64,000 nt of DNA from Thermohalobaculum sp039180675 (GCA_039180675.1 JBCDDC010000003.1:124001-188000), one strand, 5' to 3'; shown: positions 45,252 through 54,135, counted from the stretch's first letter. Numbers and translations: made by a program. Notes: generated from the sequence alone by a model not told the origin.

Positions 45252-45587
45252 ATGACGGAAATCACCATCGAACCCGCAAACGGAATGGTCGTGGTCCGTG
45301 CCGGAGGCGCAGTGATCGTCGAGAGCAGCGATGCGGTGATTCTGCGGGAGTCAGGCTACGACCCGGTCTACTACTTTCCGCGCGAGGATGCTTCGATGTT
45401 CCTCGATGCTTCGGCCAAGCGGACCACCTGCCCGCACAAGGGCGAGGCGAGTTACTTCCACATCGTCACGAAATCCGGCCCGATCGAGGATGCCGCCTGG
45501 TCTTATGAGACACCGATCAACGGGATGGAGGTGATCAGGGAGCGCATCGCCTTCGGGCACGAAAAGGTCGCTGTAGAGGAACTCTGA
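45252..45587 (+). CDS. DUF427 protein
   Basis: This is a 111-residue DUF427 domain. It shows MVVVRAGGAVIVESSDAV, the line CPHKGEASYFHI and the C-terminal WSYETPINGMEVIRERIAF. The function of the family is unknown. ATG 45252 begins at the aminopeptidase stop, with AAGGAG upstream, so the two are co-translated. Confidence 0.9.
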   Translation: MTEITIEPANGMVVVRAGGAVIVESSDAVILRESGYDPVYYFPREDASMFLDASAKRTTCPHKGEASYFHIVTKSGPIEDAAWSYETPINGMEVIRERIAFGHEKVAVEEL

Positions 45588-45730
45588 CCGAGCTAGCTCT
45601 CGTGGCTTCTGCTTATGCGTGGAACCTGGCGCCCGATAATTCTTCACTCGTAGTCGAAGCGATCGGCCTTTGGATCGCTGCTTTCGCCCGCATCGCTTCA
45701 ACCTGATGGAGACGTTGGAAACGGCGCTCC

Positions 45731-45934
45731 CTAGCGCTCTCTGCCAGCTCTGAATCGGGAGCAGTTAGGGCTCACAAACAGCGGATCACGTCCGACGCAA
45801 TTGACGAAAAGGCGGTCCTCGGCGGTTTCGACCTGACGAAGTGGCGGGCGTTGAAACGGAGCTTGTTTCTGGGTGCAGGCCGTTACCGCGACAAGGGTTA
45901 AGGGCAGGATCAGGGACAGGAGCACCTTCTTCAT
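45731..45934 (-). CDS. Small predicted lipoprotein
   Basis: This is a 67-residue protein starting MKKVLLSLILPLTLVAVTAC. The signal peptide ends in a lipobox-like VTAC, and the mature part has further Cys residues (VNCVGRDP, PNCSRF). The start five codons further upstream adds nothing. There is no recognisable domain. It converges with the DUF427 gene, with a 143-bp gap containing a 7-bp hairpin and no other feature. Confidence 0.65.
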   Translation of the reverse strand: MKKVLLSLILPLTLVAVTACTQKQAPFQRPPLRQVETAEDRLFVNCVGRDPLFVSPNCSRFRAGRER

Positions 45935-46079
45935 TTGCGCGTTGCCCAAACTTGTCCGTGAGCTGTCTGTCTCATTGTAAGCCCTTCGAGCTTATTCCCC
46001 TTCATAGGTGGAGAGTAGCAGGCGCACACCGGGCGTAGCCAGAGGGTGGCGGATCTTGTGATCTTGGTACCTTCATCGA

Positions 46080-46802
46080 TTATCGACCAGAGACCTCCGC
46101 GCGATGTGCCTCAACGAGCTCTGCCATCGAATTGAAGCGGAAATCCACCTCAGGCATCTCGCCAGGATCGCGCGTTGCGCCGAACCCTTTCTGATCGTGG
46201 CGGCGATAGATCCAGGCGTTTGCGAGGCCGAACTGCTTCGCCGGTTGATGGTCGTGGAAGAGGCTCTCGGCCGTGTGCAGAATATCGTCCTTCCGCAGGC
46301 CGTGCCTGGCAAGCTGCGCGAGCATGTACTCGAAATTCCCGGGTGAGGGTTTGTAGGCCCCGCAATCCTGCGCCGTGTAGACCATGTGAAAGGGCTGGCC
46401 GAGTTTGGCGTTGGAGCCCTCGAAGCTCTGATTATCAACATTCGACAGGACGATCAATTTGAAATGCTGGCGCAGATAGGCAAGGGCCTCAGCACTGTCT
46501 GGAAACGCGGGCCATGCGGGGACCGAAGCGCCATAGGTCTGGCACTCCGCCCATGTGACGCGGATGCCCCATTCCTCCGCCAGGCGCTTGTAGACCTGCG
46601 CCAGCACGTCCGGGTACAGCTTCGCCGACGTCTGCGCCTGTGTCGTGCTTTCGTGATAGGCGTGCGCTTCGAGGATCTGATCCCGTGTGAGCCCCGGTAC
46701 GCGGCTGGTCAGAGGCGCCAGACCTGCGATCATGCCCGACTCCCAGTCGATCAGCGTTCCGTAGACATCGAATGTCAGCGCTTTGAATTCGCTCAGTTGC
46801 AT
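46080..46802 (-). CDS. Haloacid dehalogenase type II-like HAD hydrolase
   Basis: This is a 240-residue HAD-superfamily enzyme. The nucleophile is in FDVYGTLIDW, motif II in VLSNVDN, and the Lys/Asp region in YKPSPGNFEYML. This most resembles L-2-haloacid dehalogenase (haloacid dehalogenase type II), though many such proteins have other substrates. GAGGGAG precedes the chosen ATG at 46802. Confidence 0.85.
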   Translation of the reverse strand: MQLSEFKALTFDVYGTLIDWESGMIAGLAPLTSRVPGLTRDQILEAHAYHESTTQAQTSAKLYPDVLAQVYKRLAEEWGIRVTWAECQTYGASVPAWPAFPDSAEALAYLRQHFKLIVLSNVDNQSFEGSNAKLGQPFHMVYTAQDCGAYKPSPGNFEYMLAQLARHGLRKDDILHTAESLFHDHQPAKQFGLANAWIYRRHDQKGFGATRDPGEMPEVDFRFNSMAELVEAHRAEVSGR

Positions 46803-46906
46803 CGGCTGCTCCCTCAATCGCCGTGGGTCGGGCGGGTTTACATGCAGGCTGCCCGGGTCGCGCGAGCGCGCGTGCAATTTACCGACTGTCTGATTGACAA
46901 TGCCGA

Positions 46907-46919
46907 CTAGAATGATCAG
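46907..46919. promoter_or_regulatory. Possible weak Irr-like half-site before bfd
   Basis: The sequence CTAGAATGATCAG, 40 bp before the bfd ATG, matches part of the Irr/ICE pattern TTTAGAA-N-TTCTAAA but only on one arm. It is listed because two better sites follow downstream. Low confidence. Confidence 0.3.
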
Positions 46920-46958
46920 CTATCGGTAGAAAGCGTTCCATCATACGGAAAGAAGCTC

Positions 46959-47324
46959 ATGATCGTCTGCTCCTGCACAGGTATCTCCGACCATGAGATA
47001 CGCGCCGTTATCGAAGCGATGCGGGCGGCCGATCAACATACACTGATCACACCTGGAAAAGTGTATCGCGCGCTAGGGAAAAAGGCGGATTGCGGTGGCT
47101 GCATCCGGCTTTTTGTTGACACGATCTGGAATCATTCTAATTTCGCTCACATCTGGAATGATTCTAAAAAGCGGTCTCCGCCGGATCTGACGACACCAAC
47201 TAGCCAGCAAAAGGGCCAGCCACATGAAAGGCGACGCAAAAGTCATCGAGTACCTCAACAAAGCGCTCAGAAGCGAGCTGACAGCCATCAACCAGTATTG
47301 GTTGCACTACCGGCTGCAGAGTGA
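46959..47324 (+). CDS. bfd: Bacterioferritin-associated ferredoxin with C-terminal extension
   Basis: This is a 121-residue frame. Residues 1-55 are Bfd: CSC (Cys4, Cys6) and CGGC in KKADCGGCIRLF hold the [2Fe-2S] cluster that reduces bacterioferritin iron. The remaining residues are a low-complexity tail encoded through two Irr-like operators. It then overlaps 101 bp of bfr in another frame. The N-terminal part is confident. The true C-terminus could be shorter if a frameshift or sequencing error occurred, as relatives have about 60-100 residues. Confidence 0.82.
   Translation: MIVCSCTGISDHEIRAVIEAMRAADQHTLITPGKVYRALGKKADCGGCIRLFVDTIWNHSNFAHIWNDSKKRSPPDLTTPTSQQKGQPHERRRKSHRVPQQSAQKRADSHQPVLVALPAAE
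47124..47167. promoter_or_regulatory. Tandem iron-type operators (Irr/ICE-like) before bfr
   Basis: Two near-identical 17-bp copies occur, ATCTGGAATCATTCTAA (47124-47140) and ATCTGGAATGATTCTAA (47151-47167). They are spaced 27 bp apart and end 57 bp before the bfr ATG. Each is an imperfect palindrome resembling the alphaproteobacterial Irr box (TTTAGAA-N-TTCTAAA). They lie inside the bfd reading frame. Identity of the regulator is inferred. Confidence 0.6.
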
Positions 47325-47715
47325 TTGGGGCTTCACCAAGATTGCACAGAAATCGCGTGAGGAAAGCATCGAGGAGATGCAGCACGCGGACAAGTTCGTG
47401 GACCGGATCATCTTCCTGGAAGGGTTCCCTAATCTGCAAACCCTCGACCCGCTTCGCATCGGACAGACGCTGAAGGAGACGCTCGAATGCGATCTCGCGG
47501 CAGAGACCGAGGCGCGCGATCTCTACCGGGAAGCGGCGGAGTATGCCCGGTCGGTCGGGGATCTGCCGTCCAAACAGCTTTTTGAGGAGACGATGGCGGA
47601 CGAGGAAGGCCATATCGACTTCCTCGAGACCCAGCTTGATCTGATGGAGAAGATCGGCGAGGCCAACTACGGTATGCTCAACGCGTCGCCAGCCAACGCG
47701 GAAGAGGTCGCCTGA
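47224..47715 (+). CDS. bfr: Bacterioferritin
   Basis: This is a 163-residue four-helix ferritin. All ferroxidase ligands are in place (Glu18, Glu51, His54, Glu94, Glu127, His130), and Met52 is the heme ligand. It stores iron in 24-mers; Bfd supplies electrons for release. It overlaps the end of bfd. The convergent ClC gene ends 3 bp away. Confidence 0.97.
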   Translation: MKGDAKVIEYLNKALRSELTAINQYWLHYRLQSDWGFTKIAQKSREESIEEMQHADKFVDRIIFLEGFPNLQTLDPLRIGQTLKETLECDLAAETEARDLYREAAEYARSVGDLPSKQLFEETMADEEGHIDFLETQLDLMEKIGEANYGMLNASPANAEEVA

Positions 47716-47718
47716 CCC

Positions 47719-49386
47719 TCAAGTGTGTTCCTCGCGCAGTGATGCCTCAAGCGCGCGGGAATATGCTTTGTAGGCATCTCCCCTGAACAGGACGCCGATG
47801 ACTTCAGGGTCGTCGGCGTCCGGGCTGCCACTGATGATCGGTATGAAGATCTGGCGCGTCTGGTCGAACATAGGCAAGGCGACGTCGAGCGTTCCGTTCG
47901 AAGTCAGGTAGAGCCCTTTCGAGATAAGGTCCGCGCAAACTGCCTTGCGCACCCGCCTGTCGCCGACCCGCATGAGGCCGATGACCGGGACGGTTGCGGC
48001 CAGATAGCCTTGCGGGCCATCCGAGAGCATCAGCCCGGCCTTCTCAAGCTGCGTCAGGAAGAAGCTGCGCGTGCCCATCTGGTCGGCAACGATCGAGGCG
48101 ACGGAGACGGCGATCATCACCGCAATCGCAACCTGGAAATCGCCGGTCAATTCGAAGACGATCAGCGTGGTGGAAATCGGAGAGCCGATAACGGCGCCGG
48201 CAACGGCCCCAAGCCCCGCAAGCGCGTAAAGCCCCTGGCTGCCCGAAACAGTGGGGAGCAGCTCCGTCGCAATCTCGCCGAATGCGCACCCCGTCAGCGC
48301 ACCGATCATCAGTGCGGGGGCAAAGACGCCACCGCCCATATGCCCGGTGATCGTTATCGCGACCGCAATCACCTTTATGATCGCGAAGATCACCGCATCC
48401 CAGAAGCCGAGCTGCGTCGTGAGCGCGAGCGCCGTCGTCTCATATCCAACGCCGATGATGTGCGGGAACTCCAGCGCAAGAAGCCCCAGGAAAGCGCCCG
48501 CAACCGCCGGTCTCAGCGAATTGCGGATCCGGAGCGTTTTCTGGACCCGGTCCCCAATTGTCTGAGCCAGAAAAATTCCCCGAATCGAAAGTACGGAGAC
48601 GACACCGCACACGATCCCCAGGATCAGAAAGGCCGGCAGCTCCCAATAGAACTCGACCGTGTGGGCAGGCAGTGTGAACTCGGTGATGTCGCCCAGATGG
48701 ATCTGGCTGACCACCGCCCCTGCAACGGCGGCGATGACGACCGGGCCAAAGGCATGGAGGGCATAGTGGCGAAGGACGACCTCCATCGCGAAAAGGGCAC
48801 CGGCGAGCGGTGCGTTGAAGCTTGCCGAGACCGCGGCGGCAGCGGCACAGCCCAGGATATCCCGGGATGTGACGCCGGAGGCGTTCATCCGTTCCGATAC
48901 CCAGCTCGACATCACCGCGCCAAGGTGAATCGCAGGCCCCTCGCGGCCCGTGGACCCGCCGGTCGACAGGGTGACGAGAGCAGCCGCGGCGGAGGCAAGA
49001 CCCGGCGCGCGCTCGATCTTCCCGCCACGGACGGCCGCCGCCTGGATCACATCCGCCACCCCGCGCGCTTTGCCGTCTGGGGTGAAGCGGGTCAGGATCT
49101 GGCCCACAACGAGCCCGCCCACGATTGGCATGATCAGGACGAGGTACCAGGGCAGGGCGGCGGCGACCGAGTGAATCATTTCGTCATCGGCGCCGTAGAA
49201 CAGTGTCTGAAGCCATGAAATTCCGAACCGGAATCCCAGCGTCGCATAACCTGTCGCAATCCCGAGAAGCACCGCAATCGGCCAGAGAAGGGGCAGCGAG
49301 GCCAGAACTTTGCGCGTAGGAGTCATTGCTGCGCGCACCCTCACACGCAGACTGTGTGTTTTCCTCGGCTTGGTTTGGTCCGCCAT
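47719..49386 (-). CDS. ClC-family chloride channel/transporter
   Basis: This is a 555-residue protein with the ClC core of about ten to twelve helices. Selectivity-filter segments are STGGSTGREGPAIHLGA, GHMGGGVFAPALMIG and GAVAGAVIGSPISTT. The C-terminal 110 residues form a CBS-like pair (LISKGLYLTSNGTLDVALPMF), which is degenerate. Whether it is a channel or an H+/Cl- exchanger cannot be decided by eye. It follows a thioesterase gene by 66 bp. Confidence 0.92.
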   Translation of the reverse strand: MADQTKPRKTHSLRVRVRAAMTPTRKVLASLPLLWPIAVLLGIATGYATLGFRFGISWLQTLFYGADDEMIHSVAAALPWYLVLIMPIVGGLVVGQILTRFTPDGKARGVADVIQAAAVRGGKIERAPGLASAAAALVTLSTGGSTGREGPAIHLGAVMSSWVSERMNASGVTSRDILGCAAAAAVSASFNAPLAGALFAMEVVLRHYALHAFGPVVIAAVAGAVVSQIHLGDITEFTLPAHTVEFYWELPAFLILGIVCGVVSVLSIRGIFLAQTIGDRVQKTLRIRNSLRPAVAGAFLGLLALEFPHIIGVGYETTALALTTQLGFWDAVIFAIIKVIAVAITITGHMGGGVFAPALMIGALTGCAFGEIATELLPTVSGSQGLYALAGLGAVAGAVIGSPISTTLIVFELTGDFQVAIAVMIAVSVASIVADQMGTRSFFLTQLEKAGLMLSDGPQGYLAATVPVIGLMRVGDRRVRKAVCADLISKGLYLTSNGTLDVALPMFDQTRQIFIPIISGSPDADDPEVIGVLFRGDAYKAYSRALEASLREEHT

Positions 49387-49452
49387 CTGAGCGGCCTCGA
49401 TATCCTCGCGTACGTTAAGGATACTCTCAAACTACGGTTAAGGGAATCCCTC

Positions 49453-49956
49453 TTAACCCTTGCGCCGGATACCGATTGCTGCACCGACACGCGGATGCCG
49501 AGGCAACTCGCTCTGAGCGGCCGTCAGCGCCAAGATCCTCTGCGTGGCATCGTCCGGGTAGGGCACCGATCGGCGCGCGACAAGATCCACGTTCATGGAG
49601 ATGCTTTCGTAGGTCGCGGCCTCGTTCCCGCTCGCCACGCTCCGCATTACCACGAAGAAGTGAATGCGTTTATGATCGGAATCGAGGATCTGGAAATCAC
49701 AGGTGAACTCTTCGTCGAGTTTGAGCTCACTCAGATAGTGAAGCTGGCTCTGCAACGCCATCGGCCCCATCTTCTGCACGCGCGCCTGCTCTTCGCCGAC
49801 GCCCAGAACCTCGTCGAAGACCTCATCGAGCGCGCGGTCGAAAGCCATGGTGTAGTAGGCAACGTTCATGTGGCCGTTATAATCGATCCATTCCGGCAGC
49901 ACCTTTTGCGCTCTCGTTCGGATCGGTTTCGCCTCGAAGGTGGTGGGATAGGGCAT
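49453..49956 (-). CDS. Hotdog-fold (4HBT) acyl-CoA thioesterase
   Basis: This is a 167-residue protein with the hotdog pattern VLPEWIDYNGHMNVAYYTMAFDRALDEVF. The catalytic Asp and Asn are in this region. ATG 49956 follows GGAGAG; an ATG four codons earlier has no site. The substrate is unknown. It is divergent from the D-lactate dehydrogenase-like gene and precedes the ClC gene. Confidence 0.88.
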   Translation of the reverse strand: MPYPTTFEAKPIRTRAQKVLPEWIDYNGHMNVAYYTMAFDRALDEVFDEVLGVGEEQARVQKMGPMALQSQLHYLSELKLDEEFTCDFQILDSDHKRIHFFVVMRSVASGNEAATYESISMNVDLVARRSVPYPDDATQRILALTAAQSELPRHPRVGAAIGIRRKG

Positions 49957-50038
49957 ACGGCTCTCCATCTGACTTGCCGGGAGCCTTAGTTCCGCTAATC
50001 TGCCACGAAAACAAGACACTTGGCCGCCGGAGGAACCA

Positions 50039-51415
50039 GTGAGCATCGACAGCGCGATAGAAGCATTGGCCCCGCATTTCGGCGACCGCCTGAGCCGTGC
50101 CGATGGCGTGCGCGAAACCTATGGCCGAAACGAGGCCTGGTATCCCGTCACCCCGCCCGACGCTGTCATCTGGCCCGAGACGACCGAGGAGGTCGCGCTT
50201 GTCGCCAAGACCTGCAACGAACATGGCTGCCCGATCATCGCCTGGGGTGCGGGCACCTCGCTCGAGGGGCATATCGTGCCTGTCCAAGGCGGCATCACAC
50301 TCTCCTTCGATCGGATGAAGAAGATCCTCGATATCCATAACGAGGATATGGACGCGGTCGTCCAGCCCGGAGTGACTCGTCATCAGTTGAACGAGGAGTT
50401 GCGCGCGACTGGCCTGTTCTTCCCCATCGATCCTGGTGCTGACGCCTCGCTCGGCGGCATGGCCTCGACCCGCGCATCAGGTACTTGCGCCGTGCGCTAC
50501 GGCACGATGCGCGAGAGCGTGATGGCGCTGGAGGTTGTGATGGCGGATGGCCGCATCATCCGCACCGGGTCACGCGCGCGGAAGGCCTCGAACGGCTATG
50601 ATCTCACCAAGCTGTTCGTCGGATCCGAAGGAACGCTCGGGATCATAACGGAACTGACCGTGCGCCTGCATGCTCAGCCCGAAGCCGTCTCGGCGGCGAT
50701 TTGCGGGTTCGAAAGCCTCGAGGGTGCGATCTCGACCGTAATGCAGACGATGCAGATGGCCATTCCGGTCGCGCGGATCGAACTCGTCGATGAACTCGCG
50801 ATCAAGGCGATCAATGCCTACAACGATTACGAGATGCACGAGGGTCCGCATCTCTTCGTCGAGTTCCACGGCTCCGAGCAATCCGTCGCTGAGCAGGCTG
50901 AGATTGTCGGCGCGATCTGCGAGGAGAACGGCGGGACAGGCTTTGAATGGGCGACCCAGCAGGAAGACCGTAACCGGCTCTGGTCCGCGCGGCACAACTT
51001 CTATTACGCGATCAAGCAGATGTTCCCGGGACGCACTGGCTATAATACTGATGCCTGCGTCCCGATCTCACGCCTGCAGGAGTGCATTCTGGAGAGCTGG
51101 GACGACCAGAAGGACAGCGGACTGAACTCGGTTCTGATTGGCCATGCCGGGGACGGAAACTTTCACCTGAGCTACATGGTCGATCCGGATGACCCGGAGG
51201 ATATCGACAAGGCCAAGGCGCTGGCCGACCGGCTGTCCGAGCGCACGATCCGGATGGGAGGCACCGTCTCTGGCGAGCATGGTATCGGGATCGGCAAGCG
51301 GAAATTCATGGCCGAAGAGCATGGCATGGGCGCGTGGGAACTGATGGGCGAGATCAAGCGCACCTTCGATCCGTCTGGCATTCTCAACCCAGGAAAGCTG
51401 GTCCCGGGGAACTGA
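50039..51415 (+). CDS. FAD-binding oxidase, D-lactate dehydrogenase/glycolate oxidase type
   Basis: This is a 458-residue PCMH-type flavoprotein. FAD-binding segments are PIIAWGAGTSLEGHIVP, PIDPGADASLGGMASTRASG and FVGSEGTLGIITE. The C-terminal cap contains GHAGDGNFHLSY and GEHGIGIGKRKF. It oxidises a 2-hydroxy acid, most likely D-lactate, passing electrons to cytochrome or quinone. GTG 50039 follows GGAGGA. No partner subunits lie nearby, which favours a single-chain Dld over glycolate oxidase. Confidence 0.92.
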   Translation: MSIDSAIEALAPHFGDRLSRADGVRETYGRNEAWYPVTPPDAVIWPETTEEVALVAKTCNEHGCPIIAWGAGTSLEGHIVPVQGGITLSFDRMKKILDIHNEDMDAVVQPGVTRHQLNEELRATGLFFPIDPGADASLGGMASTRASGTCAVRYGTMRESVMALEVVMADGRIIRTGSRARKASNGYDLTKLFVGSEGTLGIITELTVRLHAQPEAVSAAICGFESLEGAISTVMQTMQMAIPVARIELVDELAIKAINAYNDYEMHEGPHLFVEFHGSEQSVAEQAEIVGAICEENGGTGFEWATQQEDRNRLWSARHNFYYAIKQMFPGRTGYNTDACVPISRLQECILESWDDQKDSGLNSVLIGHAGDGNFHLSYMVDPDDPEDIDKAKALADRLSERTIRMGGTVSGEHGIGIGKRKFMAEEHGMGAWELMGEIKRTFDPSGILNPGKLVPGN

Positions 51416-51437
51416 TCCGCAAACGTACGATCCTGCC

Positions 51438-52625
51438 TTAGGCGGCCTTCACCATTCGCGCGAAACCTTCGGTCAGATCGTCGATAAGATCGGAGGGTGC
51501 CTCCAACCCGACATGGATCCTGAGCGTCTGGCCCTGTGGCCGGTCCGGCTTCGGCCACGGCGTCGCTGACCGGCGTTTCTCCGGCGACACCGGGATCAGC
51601 AAGCTCTCGAACCCGCCCCAGCTGTAACCCATCGCGAAATGCTCCGAATGGTCCAGCAAGGCGCTGAGGCAGGCATCGCTCGAATAGCGCTCGTCGAGGG
51701 TGAAGGCGAAGAGGGACGAGGACCCAACGAAATCGCGGCTCCAAAGCGCATAGCCGGGATCATGCTCCATGGCCGGGTGGATGACCTCGGCGACTTCCGG
51801 CCTCGCCATCAGCCAGTGTCCAAGTTCCAGCCCGTTCTTCCAATGCCGTTCCAGCCGCACATCGATCGTGCGCAGACCCCGTGCGGCCAGAAACGTGTCG
51901 TCCGGCGAGCCGCAGAGGCCGAGCTCCTGCCAGCCTCTCTGGATCGGACCATAGGCTTCCTCAGTCGCCGTCACCGTGCCCATCACGAAATCGGAGTGTC
52001 CGCCGATGTACTTGGTGGCCGCCTGCACGGACACATCGACTCCGTGCTCGAACGGTTTGAAGTAGAGCGGGCTCGCCCAGGTGTTGTCCATGATCACGAC
52101 CGCGCCGGCCTTGTGCGCTTCCTCCGCGATCGCCGGGATATCCTGCACCTCGAAGGTCCAGGACCCGGGGCTCTCGACCCAGACGACCTTCGTGTTTGTG
52201 CGGAGGTGGTCTCGAATCCCGCCACCGATCAACGGGTCGTAGTAGCTGGTCTCGATTCCGAGCCGCCGCGCCATGCCATCGCAGAAGGTTCGAACAGGAC
52301 CGTACACGTTGTCCGGCACCAGCAGATGATCTCCCGAACCGAGGAAGGAGAGGATGGGGCCCGAGCATGCCTGCAGGCCCGAATTGCAGAGGCGTGTGCG
52401 GTATCCGCCCTCGAGCTGCGCCACCGCCTCCTCGAACGCGAAGGTGCCAGGCGTTCCATGCACGCCATAGGTCATACCATCGCCTGAGCGGATACTGTTC
52501 GACGCCCGCAATGCCTCCACGGTCGGGAAGACGATGGTCGAGGCATGGTAGACTGGCCGGTTCACGATGCCCGACTGCTCCGACGGATCGCGCCCGCCGG
52601 TGACGGCCTTGGTCGCATCTTTCAT
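51438..52625 (-). CDS. metC: Cystathionine beta-lyase (PLP trans-sulfuration family)
   Basis: This is a 395-residue Cys/Met-metabolism PLP enzyme. The PLP lysine is Lys205 in QAATKYIGGHSD, with VVIMDNTWASPLYF holding the PLP-binding Asp. The YGVHGTPG and HYGPVRTF-like residues place it closest to MetC/PatC-type beta-lyases. It splits cystathionine to homocysteine, or acts as a cysteine desulfhydrase. ATG 52625 follows GAGGAG; a longer open frame upstream is noncoding. Confidence 0.93.
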   Translation of the reverse strand: MKDATKAVTGGRDPSEQSGIVNRPVYHASTIVFPTVEALRASNSIRSGDGMTYGVHGTPGTFAFEEAVAQLEGGYRTRLCNSGLQACSGPILSFLGSGDHLLVPDNVYGPVRTFCDGMARRLGIETSYYDPLIGGGIRDHLRTNTKVVWVESPGSWTFEVQDIPAIAEEAHKAGAVVIMDNTWASPLYFKPFEHGVDVSVQAATKYIGGHSDFVMGTVTATEEAYGPIQRGWQELGLCGSPDDTFLAARGLRTIDVRLERHWKNGLELGHWLMARPEVAEVIHPAMEHDPGYALWSRDFVGSSSLFAFTLDERYSSDACLSALLDHSEHFAMGYSWGGFESLLIPVSPEKRRSATPWPKPDRPQGQTLRIHVGLEAPSDLIDDLTEGFARMVKAA

Positions 52626-53078
52626 GATTTCCCGCTCCTCGATGAGATGGCGCTGACACTGAGACTTATTCGTGCTGCGGTAGCATCCCCGCCTTTCCAT
52701 GGCCAAGACCGATTCGGCTGCCTGACGTAGCGGAAGGTTAAAATCGCACGCTAACTCGCAATCAACGTTCAGTTCCACGCAGCTTTGCTGCCGCTTATCG
52801 GGGGCGTGTTTTCCTGAGAGGGACTTTGAAGGTGGCAAACTGAAGCAAATGGGTCAGCCTCACTGTCCAGATTCCGCCGATCGGCAATCATTAAGGCTTG
52901 TGCGGTGCCACATTCCGAGCTTTGATGAGGGTGTGGGAGGGCCTGTGGTCCTACGCTTGACGTGGCTCGATTGGGCTGCACAAGTGTGGGCGGGGTTATC
53001 CCGATAACTCGGATTGACCTCGGGCGAGAAGCCCGACCGTGCTGGGAGAGCACGGAGCAATAGGTAAGAGGTAAAACA
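52626..53078. other. 453-bp intergenic with the aapJ promoter region
   Basis: No gene is supportable here. It separates divergent metC and aapJ. A perfect palindrome GTTATC-CC-GATAAC lies at 52995-53008. A TTGACG at 52957 and a TTGACC at 53014 are possible -35 boxes, but no convincing -10 follows either. A GGGC/GCCC hairpin is near 53021-53035. AAGAGG precedes the aapJ ATG. These are candidate nitrogen or amino-acid response elements, unproven. Confidence 0.45.
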
Positions 53079-54095
53079 ATGAAAACTTCTGTGTTCCTTG
53101 GAACGCTGGCTGCGGCAGGTCTTGCAACCTCGCTCGCAACCGCGAACACCCTGGACGATGTGAAAGCTGCTGACGAGCTGAAGTGTGGCGTGTCGACCGG
53201 CCTGGTCGGTTTCGCGGCCCCTGATGCAAGCGGCGTTTGGGACGGCTTCGACGTCTCGGTTTGCCGTGCAGTTGCCGCTGCTGTTCTTGGCGACCCTTCG
53301 AAAGTGAAGTTCGTTCCGACGACGGGTAAGACTCGCTTCACAGCGCTCGCTTCGGGCGAAGTCGACATGCTGGCGCGTAACACCACCTGGACGTTCTCGC
53401 GCGATGTCGACCTCAAGTTCGAGTTCGTCGGCGTCAACTACTATGATGGTCAGGGCTTCATGGTCCCGAAGGACCTCGGTGTCTCATCGGCCAAAGACCT
53501 CGACGGCGCCACGGTCTGCATTCAGACCGGCACCACCACCGAGCTGAACCTTGCGGACTTCTTCCGCGCCAACAATATCAGCTACGAGCCGGTTCCGATC
53601 GAGACCAATGCTGAAGCTCAGCAAAAGTATCTGGCAAACGCATGCGACGTGTACACCACCGACGCATCGGGTCTCGCCGCGACCCGTGCAACCTTCGAGA
53701 ACCCGGACGGCCACGTGGTGCTTCCCGAGATCATCTCGAAAGAGCCACTCGGGCCGCTGGTTCGCCACGGTGACAACCAGTGGGGCGACATTGTCCGCTG
53801 GACTTTGAACGCGCTGGTGACCGCTGAAGAGCTTGGCGTGACCGCGGGCAATGTCGACGAAATGGCCAAGGGTACAAACAATCCCGAGGTCAACCGTCTT
53901 CTTGGTACCGAGGGCGACCTTGGCGGCATGCTTGGTCTCGACAAGCAGTGGGCAATGCGAGCCATCAAGACCCAGGGCAACTATGGCGAGATCTTCGATC
54001 GCAACATCGGCCCATCGACAGCGATCGGCCTTGCACGCGGTCTCAACGCCTCGTACCGCGATGGCGGATTGATCTACTCGGCGCCATTCCGCTGA
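53079..54095 (+). CDS. aapJ: General L-amino acid ABC transporter, substrate-binding protein
   Basis: This is a 338-residue AapJ/BztA-type binding protein. Signal peptide residues 1-23 (ending LATANT) precede a type-II periplasmic fold with GVWDGFDVSVCRAVAAAVLG and TVCIQTGTTTELN. It binds glutamate, glutamine, aspartate and related amino acids. It starts the aapJQMP operon. A 3' hairpin after it suggests extra stability for this first message. Confidence 0.96.
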   Translation: MKTSVFLGTLAAAGLATSLATANTLDDVKAADELKCGVSTGLVGFAAPDASGVWDGFDVSVCRAVAAAVLGDPSKVKFVPTTGKTRFTALASGEVDMLARNTTWTFSRDVDLKFEFVGVNYYDGQGFMVPKDLGVSSAKDLDGATVCIQTGTTTELNLADFFRANNISYEPVPIETNAEAQQKYLANACDVYTTDASGLAATRATFENPDGHVVLPEIISKEPLGPLVRHGDNQWGDIVRWTLNALVTAEELGVTAGNVDEMAKGTNNPEVNRLLGTEGDLGGMLGLDKQWAMRAIKTQGNYGEIFDRNIGPSTAIGLARGLNASYRDGGLIYSAPFR

Positions 54096-54109
54096 TATCG
54101 ACTTAAGAC

Positions 54110-54135
54110 AAGGCGCGCCCCGCGGGGCGCGCCTT
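54110..54135 (+). terminator. GC-rich perfect palindrome after aapJ (partial terminator or mRNA stabiliser)
   Basis: A 26-nt perfect inverted repeat has 13-bp arms (AAGGCGCGCCCCG with its complement), 15 bp past the aapJ stop. It is followed by TTCC rather than a long U-run. It likely stabilises the abundant binding-protein message and limits expression of aapQMP. Confidence 0.65.

Noticed and set aside
45658..45679. 7-bp hairpin (AGCGATC/GATCGCT) between DUF427 and the lipoprotein
   Set aside because: Short, with no U-tract on either strand; too weak to call a terminator.
48010..49218. Plus-strand open frame antisense to the ClC gene
   Set aside because: It arises from GC-rich third positions; composition is Arg/Asp/His-rich without a fold.
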